Below, piece after piece: positions 25,615-39,500 of a DNA stretch of 64,000 nucleotides; the stretch's first letter is position 1, and every line of letters begins with the position of its first letter. Source of the stretch: Paramecium octaurelia (Eukaryota > Ciliophora > Oligohymenophorea > Peniculida > Parameciidae); NCBI GenBank assembly GCA_905182995.1, contig CAJJDP010000015.1, positions 558,001-622,000 on the forward strand, read 5' to 3'. Below the pieces are notes generated by a model, which was not told the origin of the DNA, ran no database searches, and saw only the letters and a list, made by a program, of their open reading frames with translations. The position numbers and the translations under genes were made by a program.

Positions 25615-25829
25615 ATTTATAATTAATGTTTTCTTATATTAAGTAATTATTCTATAGAACATACAATACAGCTGCTAGGTTTAGGTTATTTCTGTGTGGA
25701 ATAATGTTCCATTCTATAATTTTGAGGTCTTTTGATTATAATTATATTAGTTATATTGTTATAATGTAATGATGATTATTATGAGAAATTAATTATATAT
25801 TTAATTTTAATCGTTAAACTGCTTTTACT
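25615..25829. promoter_or_regulatory. Divergent intergenic region
   Basis: 215 bp between the starts of the acidic membrane protein (-) and the small coiled-coil protein (+). It presumably contains both promoters. It is AT-rich, with no recognised motif. Confidence 0.4.
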
Positions 25830-26231
25830 ATGACAAGTGAACTTAGTGAGGATAGTAGTTTTTATGATCTCAAGTTTCCAAGATCTCTAACTACAAGTGT
25901 TAGAAAACAAGGTTAAGAGGACTATTTTTTTGAGTTGAAGGAGAAACAAAAGCAAATTGAGGATTTGACTTATTAGGTTAAATTGATGGCTGCCAATAAT
26001 TAAACTTTAAATCTCTAGAACTAGATGCAATAAAGCGAAATTGAAAGGTTACTTAGATTTATAAATGAGTAATAAAATGAAATGAAAAAAATGGCTTAAA
26101 GAGATAATAAAAAATAAATAAATACTAGATCAATTAAAATGCAATTAATCAATAAAATGTGTCAATGGGCAAAATAATTTCCATTAGATTAATAAATTTA
26201 ATTTGAATAAATAGTTTAAATGATTATATGA
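25830..26231 (+). CDS. Small coiled-coil protein, unrecognised
   Basis: 133 residues, no intron. The N-terminus (MTSELSEDSSFYDLKFPRS) is acidic and likely disordered. From about residue 35 to 95 the sequence is a Gln/Glu/Lys-rich heptad-like stretch (ELKEKQKQIEDLTYQVKLM) consistent with a parallel coiled coil. The C-terminal third is basic, then ends MCQWAKQFPLDQQIQF. No family is recognised. A structural or adaptor role is plausible for a small coiled-coil protein but is only inference. Its stop is 14 bp from the stop of the convergent gene. Confidence 0.6.
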
Positions 26232-26245
26232 AAATGTTTCTAATT

Positions 26246-27061
26246 TCAAAATTTTGTCACTAAAAATTATTTTATTAGAAATTGGATTTCTACCATCATT
26301 TCAGTAAATGGTTTCTCTTATTTTACTGAATTTGCTATTTATTTCTCTAAATTATCGAACCCCTGAAACTAAAGCTATTGAAAGTTCAAAAATTATCTAT
26401 TATTGGAATCCTCATCTTCAGATAACATATCGATTAATTCGAACATAGATTCCTTGATCTATACGATAAAATGTATAAATTACTGGTTTTTTGTATCTAT
26501 TTTTAATTCTATCCTTAATCCAAGCCTAATTTGAAATGGATCTATCCTCATTCAACGTGTATTTCATATTTGGATGACAAAATATCTATTATATATTAAG
26601 CAATTTACTTGGTTCTTAATATCGAAATACCTTTACACAAATATCATCTCTATATTGCAAAGTGTTTAGGTGCCAATTATTATTCGATTACTTTTATTGT
26701 CATTTTATAGACTTGATTTTTGTTGTTCATTAAAAACAGATGCTAATGCATTGGCCATAGAAGGTACTAATGGAGGTTTCTATTCATTCAAATAAAATTG
26801 ATTAGAATTGTTGAATTAAAAGCTTGGTACAGAGAGACCTTAAAAGAATCCTGGAATTTGCATATTCTCTTTAAAAAGCGAATCATCTTTATAGAAAAAT
26901 CACATAATACTTGAATTTTTTATTTGTAATTACGGAATTTGAGAGTTATTATACTCCATCAATGAAGTAGATGGGAAATTATACACTAAGTAAGGATATT
27001 AGGAAGGTATGTTTTGTTGGTCTTTTGGTTGCGTCTAAATATCAATTGAATCATTAAACAT
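26246..27061 (-). CDS. Gln/Asn-rich protein, unrecognised
   Basis: 247 residues after removing three introns: 26887-26910 (24 nt, ends aag), 26586-26608 (23 nt) and 26459-26483 (25 nt). Each intron removes a frameshift or in-frame TGA, and the spliced length is divisible by three, which supports the model. The N-terminal half is rich in Asn, Gln, Pro and Ser and probably disordered. The middle contains YTLNEDRSISNQAWIKDR. The C-terminus carries an acidic patch (FELIDMLSEDEDSNN). No family is recognised. An upstream in-frame region (27062-27180) begins MVDDYYKELSRERR and might be a further 5' exon. Confidence 0.6.
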
Positions 27062-27426
27062 AATTAATATATAAATTATATGATAAGAAAGTGTACAATG
27101 CAGAAAATTGAATAGATGTAAACTAAATCTATATTCATTACACCTTCAGACACGCCTCTCCCTAGACAACTCCTTATAATAATCATCTACCATGTTATCT
27201 AATTAAAATTTTAATCTGCAATCTGATTGAATTATTTGTGAAATTGAAATTAAACAATGGATTACGAGTAATGAGTAATACAAAATTTGTTGACTCTCGC
27301 ATAAGGTAAAAGTGCCTTCAAATTTCAGTCAATTTTTTGGAGAATATCCATGCAATCATGATTTATTAATCAATCATGGCGGATTTGTTTTTCATATATA
27401 ATATTTTGACATACAATTATATTGAT
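27062..27426. other. Intergenic, possible upstream exon
   Basis: 365 bp between two minus-strand genes. A minus-strand ATG followed by VDDYYKELSRERR lies about 120 bp above the start chosen for the Gln/Asn-rich gene, separated from it by one TGA that a 25-nt gtg...tag intron could remove. The plus strand also has an open stretch, but it is probably antisense chance. Confidence 0.35.
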
Positions 27427-30424
27427 TCAATCAGCTTTCTGATTCGAAATTATACCCTATCCTAGATACTCACATATAATATCAAATTTATCTGCTGATG
27501 CATATAGTTTTTCTTTGAATGGTTTTGTTTCCTTCGATGCTTCAATAAATTCTTATTTTCGTTTGAAAAACATCTAGGTGTCTTATGGACAAAGGAGACA
27601 GGCTCTTTCACTAAGGAGATAATATTTTATCTTACGTATGAATGCAATGTTCATGATAGGAATGGCCACAAAGAAAATGATAAGAAGGTAAACTCAAAAT
27701 GGCATCACAACAATTACATTTAGTGGATTGGAATACCTTAGCTTAAGTCTTTAATTTCTTGTATTCTGCTCTCAAATCTGCTGCTTTCTTCATTTTCTCT
27801 TTAACAACCTTTTAACAGTCATCAATTTGTTTTTTATCCTTTGATATTTTATTAGTGAAATAATTCTTGACTAATTTAAAATTAACATTTTTATTTTTAG
27901 ACAAGATGTTTAAAATAAGCAAAGGCGAAAGATTTTCTAAACTACTCACTAAAACGAGAACCTTTTCTATGTAATTCTCAGCACCGTTCTCTGGCTTTGC
28001 AAAATACTTTAATGCTTATATCCAAAGATTTGTTTCTTCTCTACCATACTCACTGCATAAAGTAATTATTTAATCGTTCTCCTTCAAACTAATATAGAAA
28101 TTTAATAGCTCCTCTCTCATTTGTAACTTCTTCAATAGGAAAATAATGCCTGGAACAAAATTGTACATTTTAAACAATACTAATAAGTGATTCTTATCAT
28201 ATTTCTTTTCATTTTCCTGATTCTCCAACAATTTCATAATGCCTTATTCTTTGCTCTACAATTATGTATCTCTAATTCCAATCCTACTCTCATCTTTATA
28301 AAATAATTAATATTTCTCTAAATGATATTCAAAGTATCTATGGAATATGGCTTTTTCATTTGGCAATGTTTTGCAATTTTCTATTAAGAATTTCAAATAG
28401 CTTTCTAAATATTCATCGTTAACCACAAATAAGTGTAAAAATTCATCTGGTTTACCAAATGTTATAGAGAATACCTTCTTGATCTCTTCATCTGATAAAT
28501 TGAAATATCTCCATACTTTCAATTCCTCAGGAGTCAAAATACTAATTGATTCAATTCCTTTTTGAGAATCTACCCTTTTTTTCAAATTTTACACCATACT
28601 AATGAGTAAAACTAAATTTTGGATAATTTCAAGACATAATTCTGGTTCAGCCTTCATTAATTATTGTCCAAATTCTTTCAAATATTAAGCCTAATCTAGT
28701 TGTAATTATTATTACTTTTTCATCCAATTAGATTTCTTCTCTTATATACATCAAAGCACTCTTGCAATCTTACCTATTCTATTCCTTATTATTCTAATCT
28801 TTATTTGTCTCAATGAGGATACTCAGATATGCTTCATTTTTTTATCTAGACTTAGCTAATCTGAGAGCCAAATCTATGTGTCCTAGTTATCTGCATTCTT
28901 TGATAGCAGTATCAATATCAAATAGATCTGAATCGAAACTAGATTCCTTAAGAAATTCTTCAAGTTTAGTGATCTATTTCTGTTTGACATAGCAATTCAA
29001 CAACAAGGCAGTATGGTTTTTGTCTGCTTACTTTTCGTGATGCAATGCTGCTAAATACTAAATCAAGAAGTCAACATGTGAAACATCTAAGAACTTCCCA
29101 ATTACATACGAGGGTTCTAGAATGCCTGCAGTATTGATATATTATTTGATTGCACCTTGAAAATCGTGTTAATCATATAAATGATCGCCATGCAGTCTAC
29201 TGATTTCAGCTAATAGAGTCTTATCTGATGATTAGTTGCTAGCGAATCTATACATAACATCGAAATAGTTATTTTTAAAGAAGATCTCAATTTTATGAGT
29301 ATTTTCTTTTTCTGTTAATCTTATCAAGTTTTTCTCACCTCTATTGTTTTGTGTAATAACATAGAGATAATCGCCAATTGGGATAAATCTTTAAATCTTA
29401 TCAAATTTCTTATAATAAGCAATATAATTGTTTAGAAGGTCAAAGATAGTCAATTACACAGATTAATCAACCTATTCTTTGTCTTATCTTGGTGAGATCA
29501 ACATAATTAAGTAATTTTATTTGAAAAATCTAATTTCGATTTTATCTCCGTCTACATTCCAGGTAGCTTCCTTTTTAGTGTCACTATATTCAACTATGGT
29601 AGATGTGTCATCCTTTGGACATCCGATCAGAGTCCCTTTGGCTGTCAAATCAAATAGAGCTCCAGCTGGAATGGAGAACTTCTTTCTATTTTGCATATTC
29701 TGAAAACAAATGATGTTTGAGTCAGTAGTGCAAAACAAATTGAGATTTTGTTCATGCCTGCTGAGATGGACAGATTTGATTGGTTCTTAGTCAGTTTAAA
29801 TGATTTAATCTTTGAATTCCATGGTCATTAGATTCTATGATTTGGCCTTGAAGATCAAGATTTAGCCATCTTGCAAACCAAAGGCCATAGCACTTAAGTC
29901 CTTAGCAATACAAAAGCAATTGAAATTCTGCAATGGTTAACCAACCTTATTAACTAAGATAACTTTAATAGGTTCTAGGAATTTATTATAATAAATTTAC
30001 TCATATTTTGATAGTCGGTTGTGTTTGGATCCCAAAATTTGACATAGCTGCTTTTTTAGTTGTTTTCACTATCTATACCAAAGGTGACTAGCTTTCCCTA
30101 TTAAAATACATGAATTATTAATTATTACTTCTCTAGTTTCTTTAGTGCATTTCATAACTCTGAAGGATTCATTGTGAGGTTGGAAGTATCCTTGAATGGA
30201 ATTGGCTTCATACACATAGATAAGATTTTTGGATTGAGATGAGAGGAATAGTTTGGTGCCAATTCCGCATCCATCAGATATTCCAATGTCATTTAAGGTT
30301 GGGGCTGTAGGGTCACCACTAATATAATTAGATAAATGATTGGGTACTTAGCTCTCTGATCTTGAATGTTTTCTTAATTAAAAAATTAAAATTTCTTGAC
30401 CTATTCAACTTCTGCCTATCTCAT
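27427..30424 (-). CDS. VPS11: VPS11, core subunit of HOPS/CORVET
   Basis: 953 residues, close to the usual 940-1,000. Introns are at 30319-30347 (29 nt), 30098-30128 (31), 29975-30000 (26), 28691-28715 (25) and 27611-27635 (25). The N-terminal half is a beta-propeller, with strands such as LVTFGID and LFCTTDSNIICF. The second half is an alpha-solenoid with clathrin-heavy-chain-like repeats, including YLKEFGQQLMKAEPE. Near residues 870-915 a RING-H2 finger reads CNCCDAILSLPSYHFLCGHS, then HEHCIHT, then CLLCP. VPS11 holds the tethering complexes that fuse vesicles with late endosomes and lysosomes, and its RING contacts VPS18. The last intron falls inside the RING, between HT and the CLLCP pair. 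Confidence 0.92.
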
Positions 30425-30545
30425 ACTAATTAATTTAATATTTATTATTTAGTATTATTTTGCAAGAGAAAATGTATTCTATAAATAAGAATGAGTATTA
30501 AAAAAATCAAGATTTCTGCAATAAAAAATAAATTATTAATAAAAT
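30425..30545. promoter_or_regulatory. Shared divergent promoter of VPS11 and VPS13
   Basis: 121 bp separate the two start codons, so both promoters must overlap or abut. The segment is over 80% A+T and includes a poly-A tract near 30499-30505. No specific factor site is recognised. Both products act on endolysosomal membranes, so co-expression would make sense. Confidence 0.5.
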
Positions 30546-33500
30546 ATGTTTGAATCATTACTTGAAAAAGTATTGAATTCCGTATTAGGATAATTCATAG
30601 AAGGATTTGATGCCTAAAATCTCCACATTGGTATATGGAGTGGAGAGGTGATCATATCCAATGTTTCATTAAAAGCAGACATCATCAAAATGCTGGAATT
30701 GCCAATCAGACTTTGTTTTAGTCACATCGGAAAATTGAAACTAAATGTAATTCTAATAACAAAAACTATATATAGGTGCCATGGAAGTCGTTAACCAGTT
30801 CACCTGTTGAAGTGATGTTAACAGATTTGTACCTAATCTTATCAGCAGATCATCCTGATTTATGGTAATATATGAATTATGCTGGTTTTAAAAAGAAGAT
30901 GGAGATTCTAGATAAACTCAAGGATTCCATCATTCAAAATATTAACGATAAATCTAAATAAAAAGATGATAAAGAGGATGGATATGTGAAAAAACTTGTC
31001 TTGAAGATTATCGATAACTTATAATTGAGCATATCCAATATCCATATTAGATTTGAGGATACAATCAAAAATGAATTTGCATGGGGATTTTCAATCAAAG
31101 CTATTGAAACCTTTACTTGCAATTCTGAATGGAAAAAATAGTATTTCGATCGAACCAAAGAAGAAAACGTATACTAAATTATTATTTATTTCTTAGAAAA
31201 AAGTTCCTCTGCAAAAACTATTAACGCTTGTCAATATTGGAGCCTATTGGAATTAACATGAGAAAAGGTTTTTGAATTCATAGGATAAAGAAGTAATTCT
31301 AAGAGAAATGGATGAGATGATAATCTCTACCCCAGATCCCAAGTCTCATCCAAAATATGGTTAATTTGTCTTATTGTTGAATGCCCAAGGGAGATTATTC
31401 TAGAATACTTCTGGAAAGTTTGATTCTCCAGAGTTTTCCTTATCGATTGAATTGAGTGGCATTGATGTTGCCTTAGAAAACTTACAACTCCAATAAATAA
31501 TAAAGATGGCTGAACTCTTTTCCTTGTATCAAAATAGATTAAACAAATAAAAAAAGCAGAGATTATAACTATCAAGCCAATAAATTGAAGATTAAAAATT
31601 ATTATTTATTGGTTTATATGAAAAAATACTCAGATCTCCTGATTAGAGTATTAAAGCCTTGACTAAAGACGAAAACGAATTGTTTGAATAATCAGTAAGT
31701 AATTTAAGCATAGAAATATTATGTGAGACAGCCAAGGAAATAATTAAGGTCGTTCAGAAAGAATTAGCAATAAAAGAGGCTGAGGAAAAGAAAAAGAAAT
31801 CAGGAGGATGGTTTAGTTGGGGCAAGAAAAAGGAATCGGATTTGTTGGATCAAAAGGAGAAGGATGAATTAACTTCCTTTATAGATCAATTGGCGGATTT
31901 TCAAGACATTAAAGATATTAGAAGACCGCCAGATTATGTTTGGTTGTCTGTCATATTCTCTCTGAAAACAGGGTCTGTCCACATTCTAAAACAGTTTGAT
32001 ACGAAGAGGGAAGGAATTTAATTGACATATTCTGGATTTGATGGAAGTTTTGAAATGAAGGATAGTGGAATGCTTATGAAAATGGGGTTATAATTTATTG
32101 GAATTGATATAGTGACAGAACCCATTTAGCAAGGAATTGTGATGTACAGTGAATAAAAGAGAATAGCATTTTTAGAATAAATCAACAACTAGAAGTTTAT
32201 AGATTTCACATTTGAGACAAATCCATCTCATCATAAAGGAGTTGATAAATACATCAAATTAGAAACAGGAGCATTGAAATTGATATTCAATCCAATAGTG
32301 ATGGTCAGAATACAGTAATTTACAGATTTCTAGGTGAGTGATGAAACTCTGAAAAATGCTGCTTGGGATCAAATGGAAATAGCCTAAGATTTGGCTGCCT
32401 AATAGATGGCATAATCATAATTGTCCCCGTCTATTTTATTTATTGATTTAAAAATTAAATCCACAATAGTTTTGGTGCCACTTCCAAACTCTAAGGAAAA
32501 TTGGCTACTCAATATTGGTGATGTTTCGATTATTACACCAAGAATAGATGAATTACATTATGATAATTTCGAGATTTCATTGCAAGATTTCACATTCAAA
32601 CATTATAATTAGATTGATTAATGTCATCGATCCATATAATAAGGGATTTATCTAGAGAATGTGGATGGATCATACAGCATTATTTAGAACATTAGAGTAG
32701 TAATAAGAGCGTAGATTTTGAGAGGTAGTTCTAAGCCTCCAAAAGAATTACCTTCAATTATTATTGATGGCGAATTACCTTAATTAGATGTTTTTATAAA
32801 TCCAAGTATTTATACTAGAATCTTAAAAATTGGAGAATGCTTTGTTGAACCAATAAGGGAAACTGAAGAAATAATAAGAAAATAGACTAAATTGTCGATA
32901 GAAAATGTTTAGACAGAAAGAACTGCATTGATGGAATCGGCAACTAAAGTAGGGAAGATATGGAAAAGAGGGTAATTATTAACTTGGAGTTAATATACAG
33001 GAGTATTGAGTGGTGGATACATTTATTTATTCGCAAAGCCTAAGGATCAATAGCCTGAATTTCATTTCTGGATTAGAAACAGTGATTTCATTGATGTTAG
33101 TGAATAGGAGGCAGGAATGAACAATGCTTTCTACATTAAGAATAAGTATGGGGATACACTTGTTGCATTTGATAAACCAAAGATGGCCAACGATTGGAAG
33201 GAGGCAATTGAACTCTTAAGAACTATGCCTAGAGTGGAAAAAGAGAAGTAGAATGATGAAGTAACAAAAGTTTAAAGTGAGAAAACCTAAGAGAGTAGAC
33301 CAATGAATTTTAAATTTGTATTAAAGGGTTTTGGGGCACATTTGCAGGATGAAAAATAATAAGATTGGTTTAATGTTGTGATCAGTGGATTGAATGCTGG
33401 TGCCAATTTATTTGATGGATCCATAAATCTGGATTTGAAACTAAGAGATCTGTATGTTACTGATAGTGTGTAGAAGTACATGAACCCATTACTTAAGTAC

Positions 33501-36500
33501 ATAGTGAAATCTGATCCAGATCCAGAATCAAACGAATTAATTAATATTAATGTGTAATAGATCAGTAATAAGGACAAAAGATATAATAAGAAGAACCTCA
33601 TTATAGGTGTGACATTTGGATCATTGTCAGTTATTGCCAAACCTCTAGTTGTAGCTAGGTTGTTAGTCTTTATAACACCTACTGATAATTAGGCAGAGGA
33701 TATGCAGACTTATTAAGGAAAAGACGTTGAGAAATAGTAATAGGACTAAGCTAAAAAGGATTTGGAAAATAATTCGCAACATTAGAATGTAAATTTCGAT
33801 AACATGCAAGACATTATCCTAATGGATGTCAATGTAAAAATCAGGAGTATTAATGCCATCCTGGTTCATAGATTCACTACTCTACCATTGGCAGAGGCTA
33901 AAATTGAAAACACTGAAATTGGATTAATCAAATATGTAGATGAAATGTAATTGAATGGATCTCTTGGTAATCTACAACTGTTTGATCTTACAAACTATCC
34001 AAATACTTTGAGTAAAGAGTCTGAATACACTCTCATTAATCCGAAATAAATGATTGGAGTTAAGCATCAACAACAATCCTTATTGAAGGTTAAGTTAAAC
34101 TTATTTAGTGAAGGATCCAAGAAGATTATCAACAATGTTAATATAATAATCAATGTAGATATGAGCTAATTAATCATTCACGTAATGATGTAACCTGTAT
34201 TGAGATTGCTTGATTACACTTTATAACAATTATTGTTTGCCTTATCTAATCCAAAATAAACCATTAATCCAATTGTAAAACAGAAGGAAGTGGAACTCGA
34301 TCAGGAGATTGATTAATATCATTAGACTAGAGCTTAAACAAAAAAAGCATAGACAATTTTATTGTCAGAAGATGAATCTGCGTATTTGAATAAGCAATTG
34401 TAAAATCCACCTGCTATGCAACTAAATGTAGTCATCAATAACCCTTAAGTTATCTTAAAACCAAATCAGGAAAGTAGTGCTGCTATGGTAATTGATCTTG
34501 GCACAATACTTGTATCAAATTAAAGAAGGAAGGTCACAAACAGAATTGTAACAAAAGATTAACAATTTCCTGTATGGGTTGATGTGTTTATATTGAATAT
34601 GAAAGATATCTAATTATATCAATAGAATGGATAAAATAAAAGGGAATTTAGTTTGCCTTTCGATTTCAATATTAGTGTTGAGATCTTTGGAATGTTGTAA
34701 CAATATTAGTTATTCTATCCAAAGATAAAGTTTGATGAGAAATTAATAATCAATTGCTTCATTGCCCCAATGATTCTGTAAATGACTCATTCAGATTATA
34801 TGTTTCTGATGAAATGTTTATTTCACAACATCGCTTATGACGATGGATTTGATAATATGATCAGAAACAATCACCCCCAATATTTCCAAACATTCTTTGA
34901 ACAACAGAAGCAGTAAGAGATTAAACTCAAGGAGATGCTTCTAACTAAGAATAGTGATGCATAACTATCATTCTAATTGGATTTAGAGAATTTTAGCATA
35001 TTTCTATTAAAGGACATCCAACCTAAACCTACTCCCTTTCTGAGAATGATGCTCATAATGATGAGGGTTTCATTTTAGAAGTGTAATAATGGATCTGCCA
35101 TAGTGGACCTTAAGATAAGAGATTTGGAGGGTTCTAATTTTGTTGTGGAGAAAACAGGATTATTTAATGAGTTGCCTTTTATTGGAAGTATGAATATTCA
35201 ATAGACATATTCTTATGAACAAGTTACTAATTTAAATGGATTGGTAAGAGGGAGATAAGGAACTTTGAGTAATGCAAATTAGATTTTGAATATGGCATCA
35301 CGAGGATTGCTAAGTTAAGGACAACAAAGATAATTGATATTCAAGTTTGAAGATGCCTATCAATAGATTGAAGACAAGCCACAATATAAATTAGAATTTA
35401 ACCTTTAAATGAAAATAACAGGTGATAAAGAGATCATTATTGAATTATCAGATTTTAAGTTATAATTACATGCTGGTCCTCTTTTCGAAGTGTTGGCACT
35501 AATAGCTATGGATGATCCTGAATTAACTCCAAAGCCTGGAAAATATGTGATTGCATAACAATAAATACAATAAAGCATTTAACAATAACAGGATTAAATA
35601 TAACCACCTTAAGAGCCATAATAAGGTAGTTTGGAAATTACTGTCAACTTAAAAAATGTAATAACTTGTATACCCACTTAAATAGAATAGAATGTGTTGA
35701 CAATAAGAGGAATTTTTGAAATAAAAATGAAGATGGCTCCTCAAAAATCCCTTAAAGATGTAGAGAAGGAAATCAAATAAAATAATATTCCTGAATCTGA
35801 TTGGCCTAAGTTAAATGAAACTATGTATATTAAGGCTACCTTAGAAAGATTGGAGATTTTCCTGTGTAAGAGCTATGATTTAAGTAAGAAGGATGACTTT
35901 AAGTAAGTTAAGAAGAGAGAAATCTTAAATCCAATTACCTTAGAAGTTACGTTGAAAAAATAATCGGTGATATTATAAAACTTTTAAGGGTTTGCTGAAT
36001 TGACTGATTTGAGTGGAAGTATAACTCCAATAAATTTAAAGGTATCCTTCTAAGATCTTTATACTATCAAAGAAGGATTAAATTATTAATTGAGTTAAAT
36101 GCCAAAATAACCTGAATAATAATAATTATAACAATAAGGTATAAATCAAGAAAAGAAAAACGAGGAAATTTCTTAATTGGATGCTTCTAATCTAAATAAA
36201 ATGTAATTGAGTGCAGTCAAAATTGACTTGGATATAGAAAAAACAAAAATCATAGTCTTGAATGATATGGGTAATTGCTATTCACCATTATTTGATTATG
36301 AAATGGATACAATCAAAGTGACACTAGACAAAAATAATCTATTTCTCAAAATTTCAATTACATTACCATTTAAATTGAGTAATTTCAATCCTTTGTGTTC
36401 AAAGTGGGAGCCTATCATTGAAAACACTGGATTTTAAATAGAGATCTTTTAAAGTTATATCTAAGGTTTGGGAGGAGATATAAGCAACTTGATCACCATT

Positions 36501-39500
36501 GAGCAAATGAAAGATTTTGATAAATTTAATTTGACTCTATCTACAGTTTGCATCTAAACAGTATTGAGAGCTTTGAAAATCATGGAAAAGATATTTAATA
36601 AACAATAACAACAGGATGTACATTAGAGTGTTTTAAAATCATTTGGAGGAGGTACAGATGATGACTCATCTCATTCAGAAGACAATATAATTTAAGTATC
36701 ACCCTATTCCATAAAAAATCTAACAGGTTATCCTATAGTAGTTGAGTTTATTGACAATTTGAGATTACCCTCTCTCAATATACACATCAATCAACAATAG
36801 AATCTGATTTTTGACGATGAAATAGAGAGGGCTAGCTCTGGACAAAGAAGAGTAAATGTAACTATAAAAGCAGATAAAGTGCCTTTTCCAATTAAACTAA
36901 TTGATTTGGATAAAATATCAGCCAAATTATTTGAATAAGACAATCTTCAAGCCTTTGCCAGTGTAAAATTGGATTAGTTGACAAACTAAAAAATTTTGAG
37001 TTTGCATGCTCCAGTTGTATTAGTGAATAAAACCAGCAAATCTATCATTATATCAATTAGTGATGACAAACACTAACAAACTATGAAACTGAGTCAATAA
37101 AAATTAGATCAAGATTTGAGTCACATGGCTCCTATTCCTTTGGGATTTATGAATCCTAAAATTGCAATAAGATTTAGTGAATGTTAAGATTATACAGAGG
37201 ATATTCTTGTGGAATCTTTGATAAAATAACAGGACAAGAATATTGAAATAGAGACAAGAGATGGATAATATATATTGGTTAAGGTGAATAAAGACAATGA
37301 CAATTAAGGAAAGTTTGAATTAGAACTACAAACTCCATTCAGAATCACTAACTCATTGCCTCTAGATATTTTTATCCAAATGATGAACCACAATAAAGAA
37401 ACAACATTTACAAAAAAGATTTGTCAATAGTAAACAATAGAGGACTATTAACATGGTCATTATAAATGCAGTTATCTTAGAGTATATATAGAAGGATATT
37501 ATTGGTCTGACGAGTTTAAGTTGTAAGCTGCAGAAGAATTACAGTAAAAAAACGATGATTGTGTTTCCAAATTAACATTGAATGATTCAAATAATAATCC
37601 AACTACATTATTAATATTTGAATCTTAAAAATAATAGGATTATGCTAAATTGACAAGAGAATATGTAATTCATTGTTCTGGTTACATTATCAATAAATCT
37701 GGAATCCCATTGAAATATTTTACTAGTAATAATAAAAATGATTTGACTCCATTAGGAGGCATGGAATCTATAAATACTGGAGATCCATTGAATAGATAAA
37801 TAGTACTTTTGGGCACAGAATCTGGTAACATCTTATCATTGAGTCATACCTCAACCAACTAAAAAATATCTTAATTCCCTATATAGATTTCAACATTAGG
37901 TGAACCCGAAATAGATGTAATCATCAGTAATGAGGAAGATACAAATTAATTACTATAAACCTTTTTGGGTGCTAAATTGGAATTAGGAAGATGCAACAAA
38001 AAATACACATTATTCAACAAAATTATTACACTCGAACCCAGATTCATCATTATTAATAATTGTAATTAGGATATAGTAATTGCGTCAGACGAGGATCTCT
38101 TTTCTTAATGTGTACCTTCCAATCAAAGAATAATATTCTAATCTCATTATAATTCGAAAACTAAAGTTAGGAATCCCTGTTAGTTCATCAATATGAATTT
38201 AAGCAACAATGATTATCAAAGCAGTAGTAGATTGAATATCAGTGCTATTGGGATTCTTTATTATTAACTGAGAAGGAAAGATAAACCTAAAGAGAGATTA
38301 TACTTTAGCTGTGATATCCGCTAAGAAGGATGCAGTCTTTATATTATATTCAATTAATTGCCTTAAGATCAAGCACCATATAAAATTGAATTGCCAGTTG
38401 AAAATCTAGAGTTGGAAATCCCAGAATTAGATGTGATACTGAACTAAAACAATTAAGTTACTTATTTTGCCTGGGATGATCCATAGAGATTATAAAAAGC
38501 ATTGGGTGTTGAGTTGAGAATCAGGGATGATCCTAATGGAGATTACAAACCTCTCAAATATACCTTATATCCAGATCATATTGGACTATTTCAAGTTTAT
38601 ACCTTTAGACCTCCAAAAGGATCGAAAGCAGCTTTAATCTCAGTTGCATTATCAATTCTCCCTAAAGGTTGTTAGAAGCAGATTCAAATTACCACAGCCA
38701 CTCAGGAACAAGTCAAGATGGCTAAACTTAAGCCAAAACAAGATTTCTTAAGACAAATAAAATAACAGAATAGTTTAGACAATGAAGATGAGGATGAATC
38801 AAGAGCTCAATCAGTCTCTTTACAATCAAGATAGTCCATCTCTGAGAATAGTGACAAGATTGAAAATAGAATCAATCTAAAACTCAATTCTTTTTCTTTA
38901 TCCATAGTTCATAATTCAGACGTTAAAAGAAGACCTGCTGAATTCTTTCATTTCACTTGTACTAATATAGAGTTTGTAACTATTTCTACAGTCTTAAACA
39001 CTGTAGTGTAATTAAGAGTGTAATATATTAATTTTGATCACAATGCTGAATTCTTTGTGCAATATCCAGTAGTAATTACACCCTAAAAGTATGCCTTGTA
39101 TCATGTTGCACCCAAATAATAATAATAATAACAATAACAACAATAATAATAATAATAGTAATAGTAATAATAGAGTGATAAGTATTTCTTTAATGTCATG
39201 ATTATAAAGGATAATAGAGTGTCTGACATTAATTTGTTCTAAAACATCACCTTCGAAGTAGATCCTTTTGAAATTAGAGTTGAATAGTTGTTTATAAGCA
39301 ACCTCCTAGAATTCATCTGGGCCATCACTTCTTTCTAAGGTTAAATCTATGAATTAGATAAGAATTAATCTGGAAGCTTTCTCATGGAGAAATAATATCA
39401 AGTATTGAAATAGGAAGAAGAAAAGGAAATTGAATACAACAACCAAAAAAATATGCAGTCTTTCGTTTAATTTGATGAAGAATGGAGAACAAAGAAATTA

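Noticed and set aside
27160-27500. Plus-strand ORF opposite the 3' end of VPS11
   Set aside because: Open but without start, domain or splice support, and it overlaps the coding 3' exon of VPS11 on the other strand.
33287-33640. 117-codon minus-strand ORF inside VPS13
   Set aside because: It is antisense to a region where the plus strand is continuously coding VPS13, and it shows no domain.
39117-39173. Microsatellite or frame-breaking stop cluster in VPS13
   Set aside because: With TAA and TAG as Gln it is an in-frame poly-Gln tract, and the coding frame continues on both sides into VPS13 domains.
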